Below are positions 11,101 to 22,029 of a DNA stretch of 64,000 nt, in pieces; the stretch's first letter is position 1, and each line of letters begins with the position of its first letter. Position numbers and translations under genes: made by a program. This DNA comes from Parelaphostrongylus tenuis (lineage: Eukaryota > Nematoda > Chromadorea > Rhabditida > Metastrongylidae), in contig JAHQIW010000825.1 of assembly GCA_019055375.1 (NCBI GenBank), positions 1 to 64,000 on the forward strand, given 5' to 3'. Below the pieces are notes generated by a model. The model made no database searches and was not told the DNA's origin. It was given only the letters and a program-made list of their open reading frames with translations.

Positions 11101-13536
11101 GTGGGCCGCATCCGCGCTTCTCAATGAAGTCACCAATCAAATAACGGACCCCAAGTTACACGCTAATCTTTTCGATTCAACAGTCTCCCCAGCACTCTGT
11201 TATACAGTGGAGACGTGGGCTGATACTTTGACTTCGTCAAGACTACTGCGAACGACTCACAAAGCGCTTGAACGATGTCTTCTGAAAATCAATCGGCACT
11301 CACAACAGGTAGCCGGCAAGCGCGGCTCAAATCTCAGAAAATAATCCTATCTTCGTGATTTAGAAGAAATCACAACGATATCGAAGCACAGATGGGGCCG
11401 GTCATGTAGTAAGAAAATCAGACGACAGGTGGACGAAACGAACTGTAGAGTGGACGTCACGAAAATACATCCGTTCCCGAGGACGACCACCTATACGTTG
11501 GGCGGATGTGCTCGTTAGAAGAATTAATCAGCTGTACTCATTTCTGTATTAGCATCAGCTCTATTCGTACCTGCAGATATTCTACAGATCACGGAATGAA
11601 AATCGCGCCAGTGGCCATACTCGAATGAAACCGCCGCCATGGACTACAATCGCGAGAAGACGAAGCGATTGGAAGTCGTCATAGGGTCCGCACAATTCGT
11701 GAGGACGAATCGTCTAAGTATCTAAGTAAGCAAGAAGCTTCTTGCATGCGATTCAAAACGTATTTCGCAGTTATTACTTAAGCCAACATGTCATGTGGTC
11801 TTTTAAATGGGCTGACTTATAGAGCCCCATACACGTTTTCAACCTCAACGCTCTCATCAACCGGGCGGTACCGTTCGTCTTTAGCCAGTCTTTTCGGAGC
11901 TCTCAGCCACCTATACTGAGAGTAGGCGTCAACGAACATTTTACACTGTAAGCCTAGTAAAATTATCACTGAACAGACAAAGTTGTACACTCGATTGCTC
12001 TTAGCTGGTATCGTTAATATATCATACCTATCGTTTCGAGTGTTTTCTCAAGACTACAGCCCAAATTTCAACATATCTCGTAATTATTATTTGAGCCAGC
12101 ATGTTATGTGGTCTGTTGAATGTATGGAACCCGATACACGTGTTTCAACCTGGACGTTCACCGAAATTTAATCTTACGCTTTCAATCGAGGTTATGGAGG
12201 TTTATGATTGAGTGATTTGCAAATCAGTTTGACCTTTCCAGGCTCTGAGGAAGGCAAAACATTAGCCATTGCATTGTACTGAACTATGTTTCTGCGCTGT
12301 TGCATGCACTACTGTAATCTGTACTGTACTTCATTACTACTCCTCAAAACAGACTATTTCTAACACCTCGGAACAGCCTATCAAGATATAACTACTGATT
12401 TCGGAATGCTTTTCAGGTTGTTGGTGTGCTAGCTGTATGACATGCATACTTCTTGCTCTCGGCAGATGTGCTGACTTCTCGAATAGTCGTCCTTTGAAAA
12501 TGATTTTTGAGGGATATCGTTTATATTTTCTATTGTTCGTCATAGTTCTCTACCTATTGTTCATTATGTTTTTCACTGCACCTCCGACATTCAACTCCAA
12601 CTACGTGTCATGGTTCTTCAATCCTATGCTTGGACATGAGGTGAGCAGTAACTTCTTGAGGAGCACACCTCTTTTCACAAGACTTTGTAATACCGAATTC
12701 ATGAATAAGACGGAAAAAACGTTCGTTCTTGCAAAATGTAGGAATGTTTCTGGACTTCATTTGTGATTAGACGGAATCAGCAAGGTAATTCAGCCAGTCA
12801 ACTACGTTAACGTCTACCATACAGTTAATAATATTGTTGTCTCGGTACTAATCACACTTATCTATATTTGCTTATGCATAAAAATATATTTGATGCAGAG
12901 AACTTCAGCCAGTCGACTCGAAAATTTCCAGAAGCAGGTAAGAATCTCATCTTCATCAGCTCAGATTGGAGTAGCCTACGATGAGACTTTTTTTAATCAA
13001 TCGTGATCCTAGACAACCGATTCCGATTTTTTATTTCAATAACTTAAGATCGGTGTCAGTTATGGTTATTATCTGTCCATCACAGCATTCTTTTCTCAAA
13101 GTAGCTTTTGGCCGCAGAAAGGAACGTTCTTATTACAAAATATAAGCACATTGCTCTTTATCGTCATAATATTTTGTGCAGGTCTTCATTCAATCCTTCT
13201 TCATCTGTATAACCAATGCAGTAGCTGCATATGTCTATGTTTATATGCAGTACTTCCCTGCACCTAAATTATTGGTGCTTACTGGACATATTGCATGGCA
13301 ATTCAGTGCAGGTTGGTGCAAGTTTTGTTGAACTTCTCATTATCATGCCAAATGTCTTTACTCGCTTTCTGTGTTCAGGTTTTGTTTGTATCATCTATCT
13401 AGTCGTGAACCGCACAATCCGTCACGGTGTAATCAAGCTGGTAGTGCCCAATGGATGGAAAAACATGCAGAAGAAAATTTTCGCCTCAATTAGTGTGGCT
13501 CCAAGTAATCGTGTTGTAAACTCAACGGCCACGTGA
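8189..13536 (+). CDS. srt: Serpentine receptor class T (srt) 7-TM GPCR, gene A
   Basis: Six exons: 8189-8353, 9498-9699, 12417-12640, 12794-12937, 13182-13311 and 13379-13536. All junctions are GT...AG and in phase, giving 340 aa, the usual size for nematode srt. Family landmarks in order: PPLYDC then EWYETG before TM1; ILYAPCL...[12 protein letters not shown] and CTNP around TM2-TM3; WC followed by LALGRCAD (the usual asparagine-arginine replaced by Gly-Arg); [48 protein letters not shown]; and NRTIRHG in the tail. The product is a predicted plasma-membrane chemoreceptor; the ligand is unknown. Intron 2 (2.7 kb) holds an RTE relic and foldback fragments. The coding exons are intact. A 33-codon open frame continues beyond the TGA stop. 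Confidence 0.88.
8502..8878. mobile_element. Foldback element with inverted tRNA-like arms (element 1, intron of srt gene A)
   Basis: The ends are inverted (CCTAAGAGAACTGAG at the left; reverse complement of CAATTCTCTTAGG at the right), and the arms remain complementary inwards (GCACATTTGCGCCACCA against TGGTGGCGCAAATGTGT). Each arm contains a tRNA-like segment: plus strand near 8775-8850 (GGTGTAGTGGTAGATCACG, loop TTCCCGGAT, GCGGGTTCGATTTC) and minus strand near 8520-8605. The T stem is degraded in the plus arm. The loop matches that of the elements at 45090, 51588 and 54549, suggesting a common source. Confidence 0.6.
9130..9335 (-). mobile_element. tRNA-derived SINE, family II, copy 1
   Basis: On the minus strand the head reads TTGCCGGGTGGTTAGTGATG followed by GGGGTTGATCC, i.e. 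A- and B-box-like motifs at tRNA spacing. The downstream part has GCATCCTCGAGACTGCAATG. Related copies occur at 19640, 46380, 63250 and 63640, all on the minus strand. This copy is diverged and lies in intron 1 of srt gene A. Confidence 0.5.
10425..11735 (+). mobile_element. Degenerate RTE-type retrotransposon, second lineage
   Basis: Plus-strand frames carry EQVGFRKGF (RT palm), then FADDIVLFSK (catalytic FADD box near 10845). A 150-codon open frame (10892-11344) follows with MLNELNEASKKIGL, SSYVYLGRSL, RRKAAW, LFDSTVSPALCY and ALERCLL, then RGRPPIRWADV near the end. Order and spacing match the C-terminal half of the element at 24605-27843, but the sequence is clearly diverged, so it is another subfamily. 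Frameshifts break it into several frames. It lies in intron 2 of srt gene A in the sense direction. Confidence 0.75.
11770..12175 (+). repeat. Foldback family III arms, two solo copies
   Basis: Two same-orientation copies of a unit beginning TTATTTGAGCCA(A/G)CATGT: one at about 11776-11880 (diverged, TTACTTAAGCCAACATG) and one at about 12083-12170. Each is followed by a GTGGTCT box and by CC(C/G)ATACACG. The segment before the second copy (TTTCGAGTGTTTTCTCAAGAC, 12026-12046) matches the outer part of the copies at 30809-31164 and 59330-59460. Confidence 0.6.
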
Positions 13537-16500
13537 GCTATGCAGCGTCCGGCTGAAGCGACGTCACGGCGTTCTGTCCGATCCAACAGTGCTCTGCTTC
13601 ATCGAACCTACATCAAGCTGTCGGTTTATCCTGACTGAGACGTATCAGCTGTGTGGGCGCAACAAATCATTTCTCTTTTGTGTAGATGTTGAAAAACGAG
13701 TTTGGTTCTTTCTTTTTCAAATTGGTGTTTTATCTGCTGATACAGTCTTAAGCACTTTCAATTTTCTTTTTTGAGGAAGAGGCCACGATTCCTCGACCAT
13801 CAAGGTATTTGAAGATTTCTCACTTGCGCAGATATACAGTAGACAGATTATTTCATCGTTGAATAGCTCCTTATGCTCTGTATATGTTTGAAGTTAAAAT
13901 TTACAAAAACTCGGGGAGGAAATTAATCTCTCGAATTTAAAACGCCAAAATGACTGTTACAAACACCGAAGACACTTCGTGTAATATCAATATTTCCTTC
14001 CCGTGCAAATATAATTTTAAATTGCCCGGCATATTGAGATACGAGACTTGCCGGAAAAATATAAAAGCACCACATATTAGGTGCTCAGAAAACCACGTAT
14101 GATCTCGACTAAATAAAGTGACGCGATTTTGTGGACAACAATCGAAGATCTAGGAGTCTCATTACCACTGGTGAGGCTGAATATAACCAAAGTTCTGTTG
14201 GAACAAAGTTTTTTTTCAAGAATGGCTTTCGCAGCAAAGCGTCGTGTTAGATACATGTCGAGAACACAAATTATTCCTTGTGATTGAAGTAAAAAGCTAC
14301 GAAAGTTTGAGTTGATTTAGATTTAACTGAAGCTCGTGAGATACTTGCAGATTTTTGGAAAACGTTGAACTTTTGGTAATAAAATGTTTCTCGCAGCAAC
14401 GTGGTCACTCGGAAACGTGTGGTCTAATTATTTTCATTATCATGTAGTGTTTCAGATAATTGACGATGTCAGAATGGTCATTATACACATTCACTCGATA
14501 TAATAAGGTTAACTTATATTCACTGCCTCATTCATTTATAGCCACAAGATACATATGATTATTGTTATTCATCTATAGAGTATCCCTTCCATTTGGCGAA
14601 GCCAACGAGTTTACTGAATAAGTCACATAATGGCAAATCTCTTATATAATAGACACGAGATCAAATTCTCAATCAGCTTTCTCAACGACTGAGGAAAATC
14701 GCAGCGATGAATTTCAAGGAGAATAAAGATCTCTAGGAGATTGAAAAAGGATAGGGGTGCTTGCTTGTTTGATTGAGCAATTTTTAGAACAAGAAAAGAA
14801 TTATTCGACCAAATCGCGCCTAGTGACGTGTTTCTTTCCTCATTACTGCAAGATTGACTGCCATTATTATCATTATTATCATGTGCGTAATCGTTTTGTT
14901 TACTTGCCATTGATAGACGAAATGAGGTTAATCGTCATATTAAAAAGTACGGTTATTGGAAAGCACCTTGTAAGAGAAGCATGAACATTTGGGCTCACAG
15001 TTAGTAATAAGATTGAAGAATCTATTAACAAAGGCGAATAATGACAATATGAAAGCCACTGCATATTTCTGAAGATTATTCGATTAGTTTAGGAGAAAGA
15101 TGCCTCTCAGAAGTTGATAAGGAAAGTGTTCGCGGCTTAAGAAATTTATAGCCGTGAATAAATCACTTGGGATGATGTCGGAGTGAACTTTTTTTCATCC
15201 TGTATGCTTTCCAAGTATTGATAATTATGGAATGAATTAACAATTTTTCATCTATCTAAGTGGGAAAAGGAACGCATTGTTGAGCCTGACTCGTAGAAAA
15301 GCAAGTTAGAGACGTTGTTCCAAAACATCATGATACTATGTGTCTATAGAAAGCTTAAGATTATTTTTAACCTGAGACCTTAAGTGGACGAAGGAGCCCT
15401 ACAAAACCAAATTGGGCAAAAAAAACTTTGAGAACAATGTGTACCCTAGCAATGGACACTATCCGCACAGAATTTTCCAACAAAGTTCTTTTGGCAATCT
15501 GAAGGCAAAACTTGTGCTAACGTTGTAAAAGGTGACCAAGAAAGGTCTAGAATAGAAGTTTTGTGCTACAATATGGTCCAGAAAATTGTGTGTGCGCTGA
15601 AATCGGCGCACACGGATCTAAGCTAGTCGCATATATACAGAAATTAGTGCACATAGTCGTGAATGGGATTATATTAACTGCACATACGGTGTCACCTCCT
15701 TTATCACATGATTACTATCATGTTGATATGAGCGTGAAATCCATTCAGTGTTACGAGGAAGAAGGATCACATACTCTGTTGTATCTTATAGCAACCTTAA
15801 GACATTATTTCAACCATGTTTTTTACATCTCATTCTACCTAGATATGTGTCACATTGGTTTTCTAGAGACCTCTCTGAGATCGATTATATGAGGTCGAGG
15901 GATAAATGAGACGAAGTAAAATTAATGATAGTCGGCTACCAGTAAAATTATTCATTTCTAACAACAGAGTGGCGTGAGTAGAAGTTCAATAGACGAGTCG
16001 ATCTAATTATAGATTCAGGCTCCGTGAGCAAACATCGTAGTTCATCCAATTAGGCTACCAAGCTTTTTATTCATTTCTATTCGAGTTTCCTACGTTTTTC
16101 TAAAACTGGAAATGTCACAGATTAGTTCGATATAAGTAATAAATCATGGTCTTCCAAGCCATCATTGGACCAGAGAAAGGGGCGCTTCGGCTTGACCGAG
16201 CGGCACCCACATTAGTGTTTAGATTTGTTGATATTCAGCAAGCCTGACTACTATACTCACAAGTGTTCCCATTAATACCGTTTCTTAGAAAATTAACTTT
16301 GACTCCTCAGTATTTTTCCATTTTGCCTCTTACCATGTTGTCCTATTCACATGTATGGTAGCTTATGATTGCTCGACTGTTGAGAAATCACTGCATATCG
16401 TCCAACAAGAAGCAACAAATGCTAATTGCATGACTTATCAATATGTATCTTCTCAGTTGTCTCAGACATGGACGATCTCCTACGATTTTTGCTTACGTTA

Positions 16501-18815
16501 ACATTCATAATCTTCATTAAGTATGATGCGACTTCCTACGATCTGTAGCATTCTTGACGAATAAACACCGGCTTGCCATACGACTTGTATTTGATTATTC
16601 GAACGTTTCCATGTATGTCAATTTAATCACATTACTTCCAACGCTGATAGAAAACATTTCGGGCGCTTCACTAGTTGAGGCTGTGCATCCAGTGGTAGTT
16701 TTCGGTTTTGGCTCAAAAATATTTACCACTACGCCTTTTTCTCAAGTACGTCTCGCGTCGAGTGACTGGATCCGTTAGGCTTAATAAATAAATCGTTAGG
16801 CTTCGTAAATAAATGAAGGTGTTCCTGGTAAACGGAGTAGGAATTTCTAACTACTACTTTATTAGAAAAGTGAAAAGAATACTCAAGCATTGGACCTGTT
16901 TGTATTGATCCGTTGATGCTCTAAGAATTAGATACATCTGCCTGCAAAGTACTTGATGTTCATCCTTCAGAATTATCTTCTCATCATGTCATTCGAATCG
17001 CCATCATTTCACTCGTTTGCGCAGTGACGATTCCAGAGATTCACAGATCGCATAGCATAAATGAACAGTCGTCGTCAAGCCGACTGAACAGTGAATCGGT
17101 TCACCTTTATTCTCTAAAAGCTCGTCAAAGTGTAATGTATCTTCTCATTCGACTGATTTTATAGACCTCATTCAAAGCATTGATAATGTGACAATATGAT
17201 AATATGTTTTTAGCTTTTGATGAGGTCTGGCATGGCACTTATAAAGTACTAGACAGGAGCCTCTTTCGCCTTTCCAGGCCCTTTCATGCTTCGCCCTTTC
17301 CGCTTAGCCCTACAGATGCAGTCGAATAAAGAAGTGTGATTTTACCAGCCACGAACTCGACTACTGGTCAGCGCAATGTCGGGAGATTTTATCACCTGAC
17401 CTGCGGTGATTTGTTGCTCTGCATCGATTCCTTTTTAAGTAGGGGAAAGACACCGTACTACTGAGAAGCCTCGAAGGAAAAAGCAGGCTCTTATAAAGTA
17501 CTTCATAAGTGCCGTACCAGATCTCATATTAAGCTCAAAATAGGTTGTCATACTATCAAAGTTTATTATAATATTGAATGATCAAAAACCATGCACTTGA
17601 TAGCGATTTAAACACGAAGAATTCGGCAATAAGCGAGAAGTTTTTTTTTCATTAACCTTACAGTAACGCTACTACTTCATAAGACATGTTATTGCATTTC
17701 TCCTGCCAAATACATTGCTGTGAGAATTTTAAAGCATTTTCCACTCATATTGAAAGCTTTAATATTGTTAATACACATATTGAGTGTTTTCTAATATTTC
17801 TTGTATCCAACTATATCACACTATGAACATGGCCTACCATAACAATAGAGAAATCAAGAGTGGATTGCTGGTGAGAAGTTGCAATGATGCAAGTCCTCTA
17901 TTAAAGATAAATTCGGTCGCTGGAGGATTAAACGATTTGGTAGCACAGCTACTTGATTTTAATTTTAGAAGAGACTTTATTCCATGCCTGCACAAAAATG
18001 ACTAATTTTTCCGATTTTAAGTTTTCATCATGAGTTCATTGGAGACTTGGTCTTCGAAAATATCATCTATTTTGCTGTGAAAGCATGAAAGGATCGCCAT
18101 AATGTTGGAAAAGTTCAATTTTGATCTATAAAATTTATTACGTGAGCAGGTATAGGTATTGATAGCCAGCATATGAATTGCAAATAAAGATCGATCAACA
18201 GGTGTAAAAAGTTCTCTAACATTCATTAAGATACTCTGTATATGGAGCGATCGCGTTTTGTAAAATCATAGCATTCTACTCATCGTTTGTTCGACTTTTA
18301 TTTTTGCCTTTCGCTTCATCCTTACACATGTAAATCATTATATCACCTAGCAACGACTTTAGCTTCGATCTTAGTCGGCTTCTTTTCCGGAGTGACAGTG
18401 AAGAAGTTGAAGATGAAAAGGAGGTTGTAAGATATCTTCTGATCTGAGCGAAGGATTGGAAGAAAGCGAAACGGGACAAAGACTGAATCCATTGATGATA
18501 TCAGTAAAGAGTGGTCAGATGATGTAAAACCACCCCTTTGTCTTTCTAGGGGATGCTAAAATAGAATGAATGAACATTTGAATATCGATGCACGCAGTCA
18601 AGAAATTTTCACAATCTGCATGTGGCTAATGTTTAGGAGCTGATCATAAGTGAAGAGGTATGCTCTATATAAAGATGTGTCGTCGTAAACGGCAAGTGAT
18701 TGTAAAATAAAACGATTCTATGGTGTCTAGCTCACGAAAGGCTTTGTCAGGCTACAACACCTGAGCGATTAATGGAGTTGGAATTCTGCTTTCAATTATC
18801 ATAATGTTGTTGTCC
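13537..18815. other. Gene-poor interval downstream of srt gene A
   Basis: No exon chain or family motif was found. The longest frames are 109 codons at 15563-15892 (+), 95 codons at 14623-14910 (-) and 74 codons at 16554-16778 (+). The last is hydrophobic and could be a relic of a membrane protein, but nothing supports a family. An AATAAA occurs near 14110, about 570 bp after the srt stop; its relevance is uncertain. Confidence 0.45.
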
Positions 18816-19115
18816 GAGCGCATGCGGCGCAATGTTTAGCGGTCTCTGTGTCGCACACGAGGTCGATGATTCGACCTCGCGCTCATGGCTCACCAAGCCT
18901 CCCATTCCTCCGGAGTTGGCAAATTGGTACCAAACTGGTCTCAGACTTCTATGGGAGGGTAAGCAGCCTGACTTGGTACAGCGGGAGGCCACCGCGAGTT
19001 ATTGTAATGACCAGATATGTATTCAATCACCTCAAACGAATTCAAAATTGAAGACGAATGCATGGCGCATTCATCAGGGATTGATTAACGCCGAGAGTTT
19101 TATCCCTTTTTTCTT
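18816..19115 (+). mobile_element. tRNA-derived SINE, family I, copy 2
   Basis: It starts GAGCGCATGCGGCGCAATG and has GTCGCACACGAGGTC, a B-box-like GATTCGACCTC, CTCACCAAGCCTCCCATTCC, GAGGCCACCGCGAGTTATTG and a tail ending in TTTTATCCC. The A box has point changes (GCGGCGCAATG), but the rest is collinear with the copy at 27885. Confidence 0.75.
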
Positions 19116-19639
19116 GTTGTAGTCCACGTTATGACGAGAAGTGGTATTGAAAGTCTGCTGCCGAACTACATCCGTCGAGCAATTTATGAGAGCCAAAATG
19201 GTGTGAGCAGGGTGATCTGCATATGGAGACACATTACGAAATCACACTAATCAAAGTGTAGCTGAGGGGTGCTTACACCTGCAGAATTCTGGTATGTACT
19301 GATAGCTGTCTCGACATAAGTGAAGATCTGACACACTGTGTGTTTTTGCAGCTCAAGTCAGATTTGCTAGATGAAGGATGGCATTTCTAAACAAATGGTA
19401 CACAAGCTGGTAAACAAGCCTTCTCCTGACCCAGGCCATATTAGAGAAGAACTTTCTGTTTTGCAGCCGCATGAAAAACAGGAAAAGGACTCCCCAACAA
19501 ATCAACCACTGGAAGCCCAATAATGAACACTTGACAGCGCAGCAGATTTGAAACGCTATAACGATGTTGAAGTGGAACTTAAGCTTTCTAATACTGTTTA
19601 GTTCATTTGCTCCAGCAATGTATTTGATTCGTATCACAA

Positions 19640-19885
19640 TTATTTCTTTTTTTTTCGCTGCGGATTTCAGTACTTTGAGATTGAACTCATTTTTCGTCTT
19701 ATGCAAAAAAAAGGCGTAGCATACTGGTCGAGCACGTCTTCCTGCAATCTCGAGGATACCTGTTAGAAACGTTTCGTAGGGCATTCGTTAATGATTGCCA
19801 GAGAGTGTTGGAAGGCTGCGTTTAATTTCTCGTTTAGGCGTGTCGAGCATCACAACCACTCGGCCATAGCTCCTCTTCACAATTT
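19640..19885 (-). mobile_element. tRNA-derived SINE, family II, copy 2
   Basis: The minus-strand head (about 19880-19790) reads ATGGCCGAGTGGTTGTGATG, an almost ideal tRNA A box of the Ser/Leu type. It is followed by CAACACTCTCTGGCAATCAT and, downstream, ATCCTCGAGATTGCAGGAAG. A 143-codon minus-strand frame crosses it (19353-19784) but has no domain and is taken as chance. Confidence 0.6.
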
Positions 19886-22029
19886 ATCACGTATCCACTT
19901 TTACTGGATCGTTGAATGTAACACTGGTAGAAAACTACAGAAAATCTTCCTTGCTAGCTGCCTATTTGTCAAAAGGATTGAGAAGTGCTAAGTACCTTCA
20001 TTTTCCATCATGCTTTTAGCCTCCTCTCTTTAACAGAAGCGATAGGCAGTTCGGTCGTTCTTCTACGTAATCGGCCTCTCACGCTTTGTGACCATGCGCA
20101 GCGTGTGGTAAATCAAGCACAATGGCTTAACGGTCAACGTCTGCTTGAATTACACTAGATGCGAGAGTGCTTGGAAACCGTTGTATCCGAATTTCGTCAA
20201 AGAAAGCAGAGTCAGCTATTTGGGAAATGAAGGCAATGTTTAGATTACCACCATACCATTACACAAGAGCTGCTGAACGTGCTAGAAATGACAGCAATAG
20301 ATGCTGCCATTTGAAAACGCTCTAGTTTAGAATGGTTCAGAAGACGTCTTTCAACATGTTCATCACTCGTACGGCTTATGTGAAAATTGCTAGTTTTTAT
20401 TATGATCTTTAATCAAGGATTGTAGTTTTTTACGTCAACCTTTTGATGAGCGTCGAGAGCTAGTGGTTGCTGACAGATTGATACCACGTATAACAGAAAA
20501 AATGATAGCAGAACAAGAGCTTCTCTGGTGCATTTGGTTAGCCCGGACCCCTGGAATGGCTGAAATGCGGGTTTGATTATCGTCTGAGGTTCGAGATTTT
20601 GCATTTTATTCAGCATTATCTGATATATGTCACATTGAACCACCGCTGAAAACGGTTGAATAAAAGAAATTTTCACTGATCCTACTATACTCTACAAATG
20701 AGAACTGAACATTATAAGCAGACTCGGACTGGTTTATGGTGTAAATTTATAATCTTTGAACTGCTCTAAGTAATTTCAGTTTTTGGCGAAAGATGCGATA
20801 TTTGCAATATGCTAGTGTTTTTGTTCTTAAACGAATCCTAACACGAGGTTGATAAATAAAGCGGATCGCGGTAGCGTATTGAAGAAGATTCGACTTGAAC
20901 GACAAATGAGAATCTATCGTAAGGTTAAACACTGTGTATAATCAGTTCGAATCATCGGCTGTAAAGGAGAAGAAGAAGTCGTAAAAAATCTGAACGGAAA
21001 AGATTATTTGCCAATTGGCGCAAAAGTTGTAAAATATAGGTTGTAAAAAGATATAGGGCAAATATATATATGACTTGGTGATTGTTTCAAAATTCATGCT
21101 GGACTTAACCACATCAATGGACGCATGTGAGCACCGACTAAGTTTGAGCAAGTCTTCTTAGTGGCTTATTGTCTTCTTCTCGCGAAAAGCTTTACCTGAG
21201 TGACGATTTTCAGTACTTAAGCAGTAGTATTCTGCTTCCCTTCAATGATGCTTAATCATTATTCAGCATACTATCTTAAGCGGCAACAGTACCTCGCTGG
21301 CAAATATTCGTTCAACAAATTTTTGTAGATTAATAAGTAATTAACAGATGTTCAATACGTGACAAAATGGCATTTATTTTTAAGAAACAGTCGATGGAAT
21401 ATAAATGTGCCTTGATAAATCCAATAAACGATTGAACAAGTTTGCATCCAATTTTATAAATGTTGTCGTTTGCGTGTTAATTAGCCAACACATAGTTACA
21501 ACATAAAACACATAGATTACTATCTAACAAGACTATCATTATTCTCGGAATAGTTGGTCCGAAAATTGTTAACGGATTTCGGCCTGTAATATTAAAACGA
21601 GATATCTCAGCTCAGAATATACCTATATTACATTTCACAAATCCGACATCAATTTGGTGAATTGATGAAACTTATTGGATCTATAAACGTCATGCCCTTC
21701 TATTTTATTTCATGCACTTGGCAAAATTCTTTTGTTGATCTTCGTTTTTCCTCTGTCGGAATAAATATGCAGTTCTTGTTCCAATGAAAGCATTCTTAAA
21801 GCGAAAAAGGGGAGGGACCAGAAATTGGAAAGAACATCCTCGATGTCAGAGAAGTCCAAAATTATGTCTTCTTTGATTTGAAGCAGATTTCGGGAAATTT
21901 AGCAGTTTGATAATTCCACGTCTATTATCGTTTTCAGCATTCACTGATAATGATCATAACTTTCTCCAGCCGTCCTCGTTGATGCGGAAACCTATTGGCT
22001 TTAGGCTCGCGTCGACATTCTCAGATATA
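19886..22029. other. Gene-free interval upstream of srt gene B, with a tRNA-like remnant
   Basis: No gene was recognised. At 20522-20590 the plus strand has TGCATTTGGTTAGCCCGGAC, then AATGCGGGTTTGATTATCG, with A- and B-box-like motifs; it is read as a tRNA-like repeat remnant rather than a tRNA gene. The rest is A/T-rich without repeats I can place. Confidence 0.4.
22016..22024 (+). promoter_or_regulatory. Putative 3' splice acceptor just upstream of srt gene B start
   Basis: CATTCTCAG ends five bases before the ATG at 22030, the same spacing as in gene A. This supports the chosen start in both genes. It is a candidate spliced-leader acceptor, or the acceptor of an unseen 5' exon. Confidence 0.35.

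Noticed and set aside
15563..15892. 109-codon plus-strand ORF as a hypothetical gene
   Set aside because: No domain, no signal or TM pattern typical of a nematode receptor, and no compatible exons found on either side.
16554..16778. Relic of a third chemoreceptor gene
   Set aside because: Hydrophobic, but none of the srt landmarks (CYKIM, FEGYR, WFFNP) or other sr-family motifs is present.
19353..19784. 143-codon minus-strand ORF with hydrophobic stretches, possible membrane protein
   Set aside because: It overlaps a SINE-II copy, has no family motif, and no flanking exons or splice logic.
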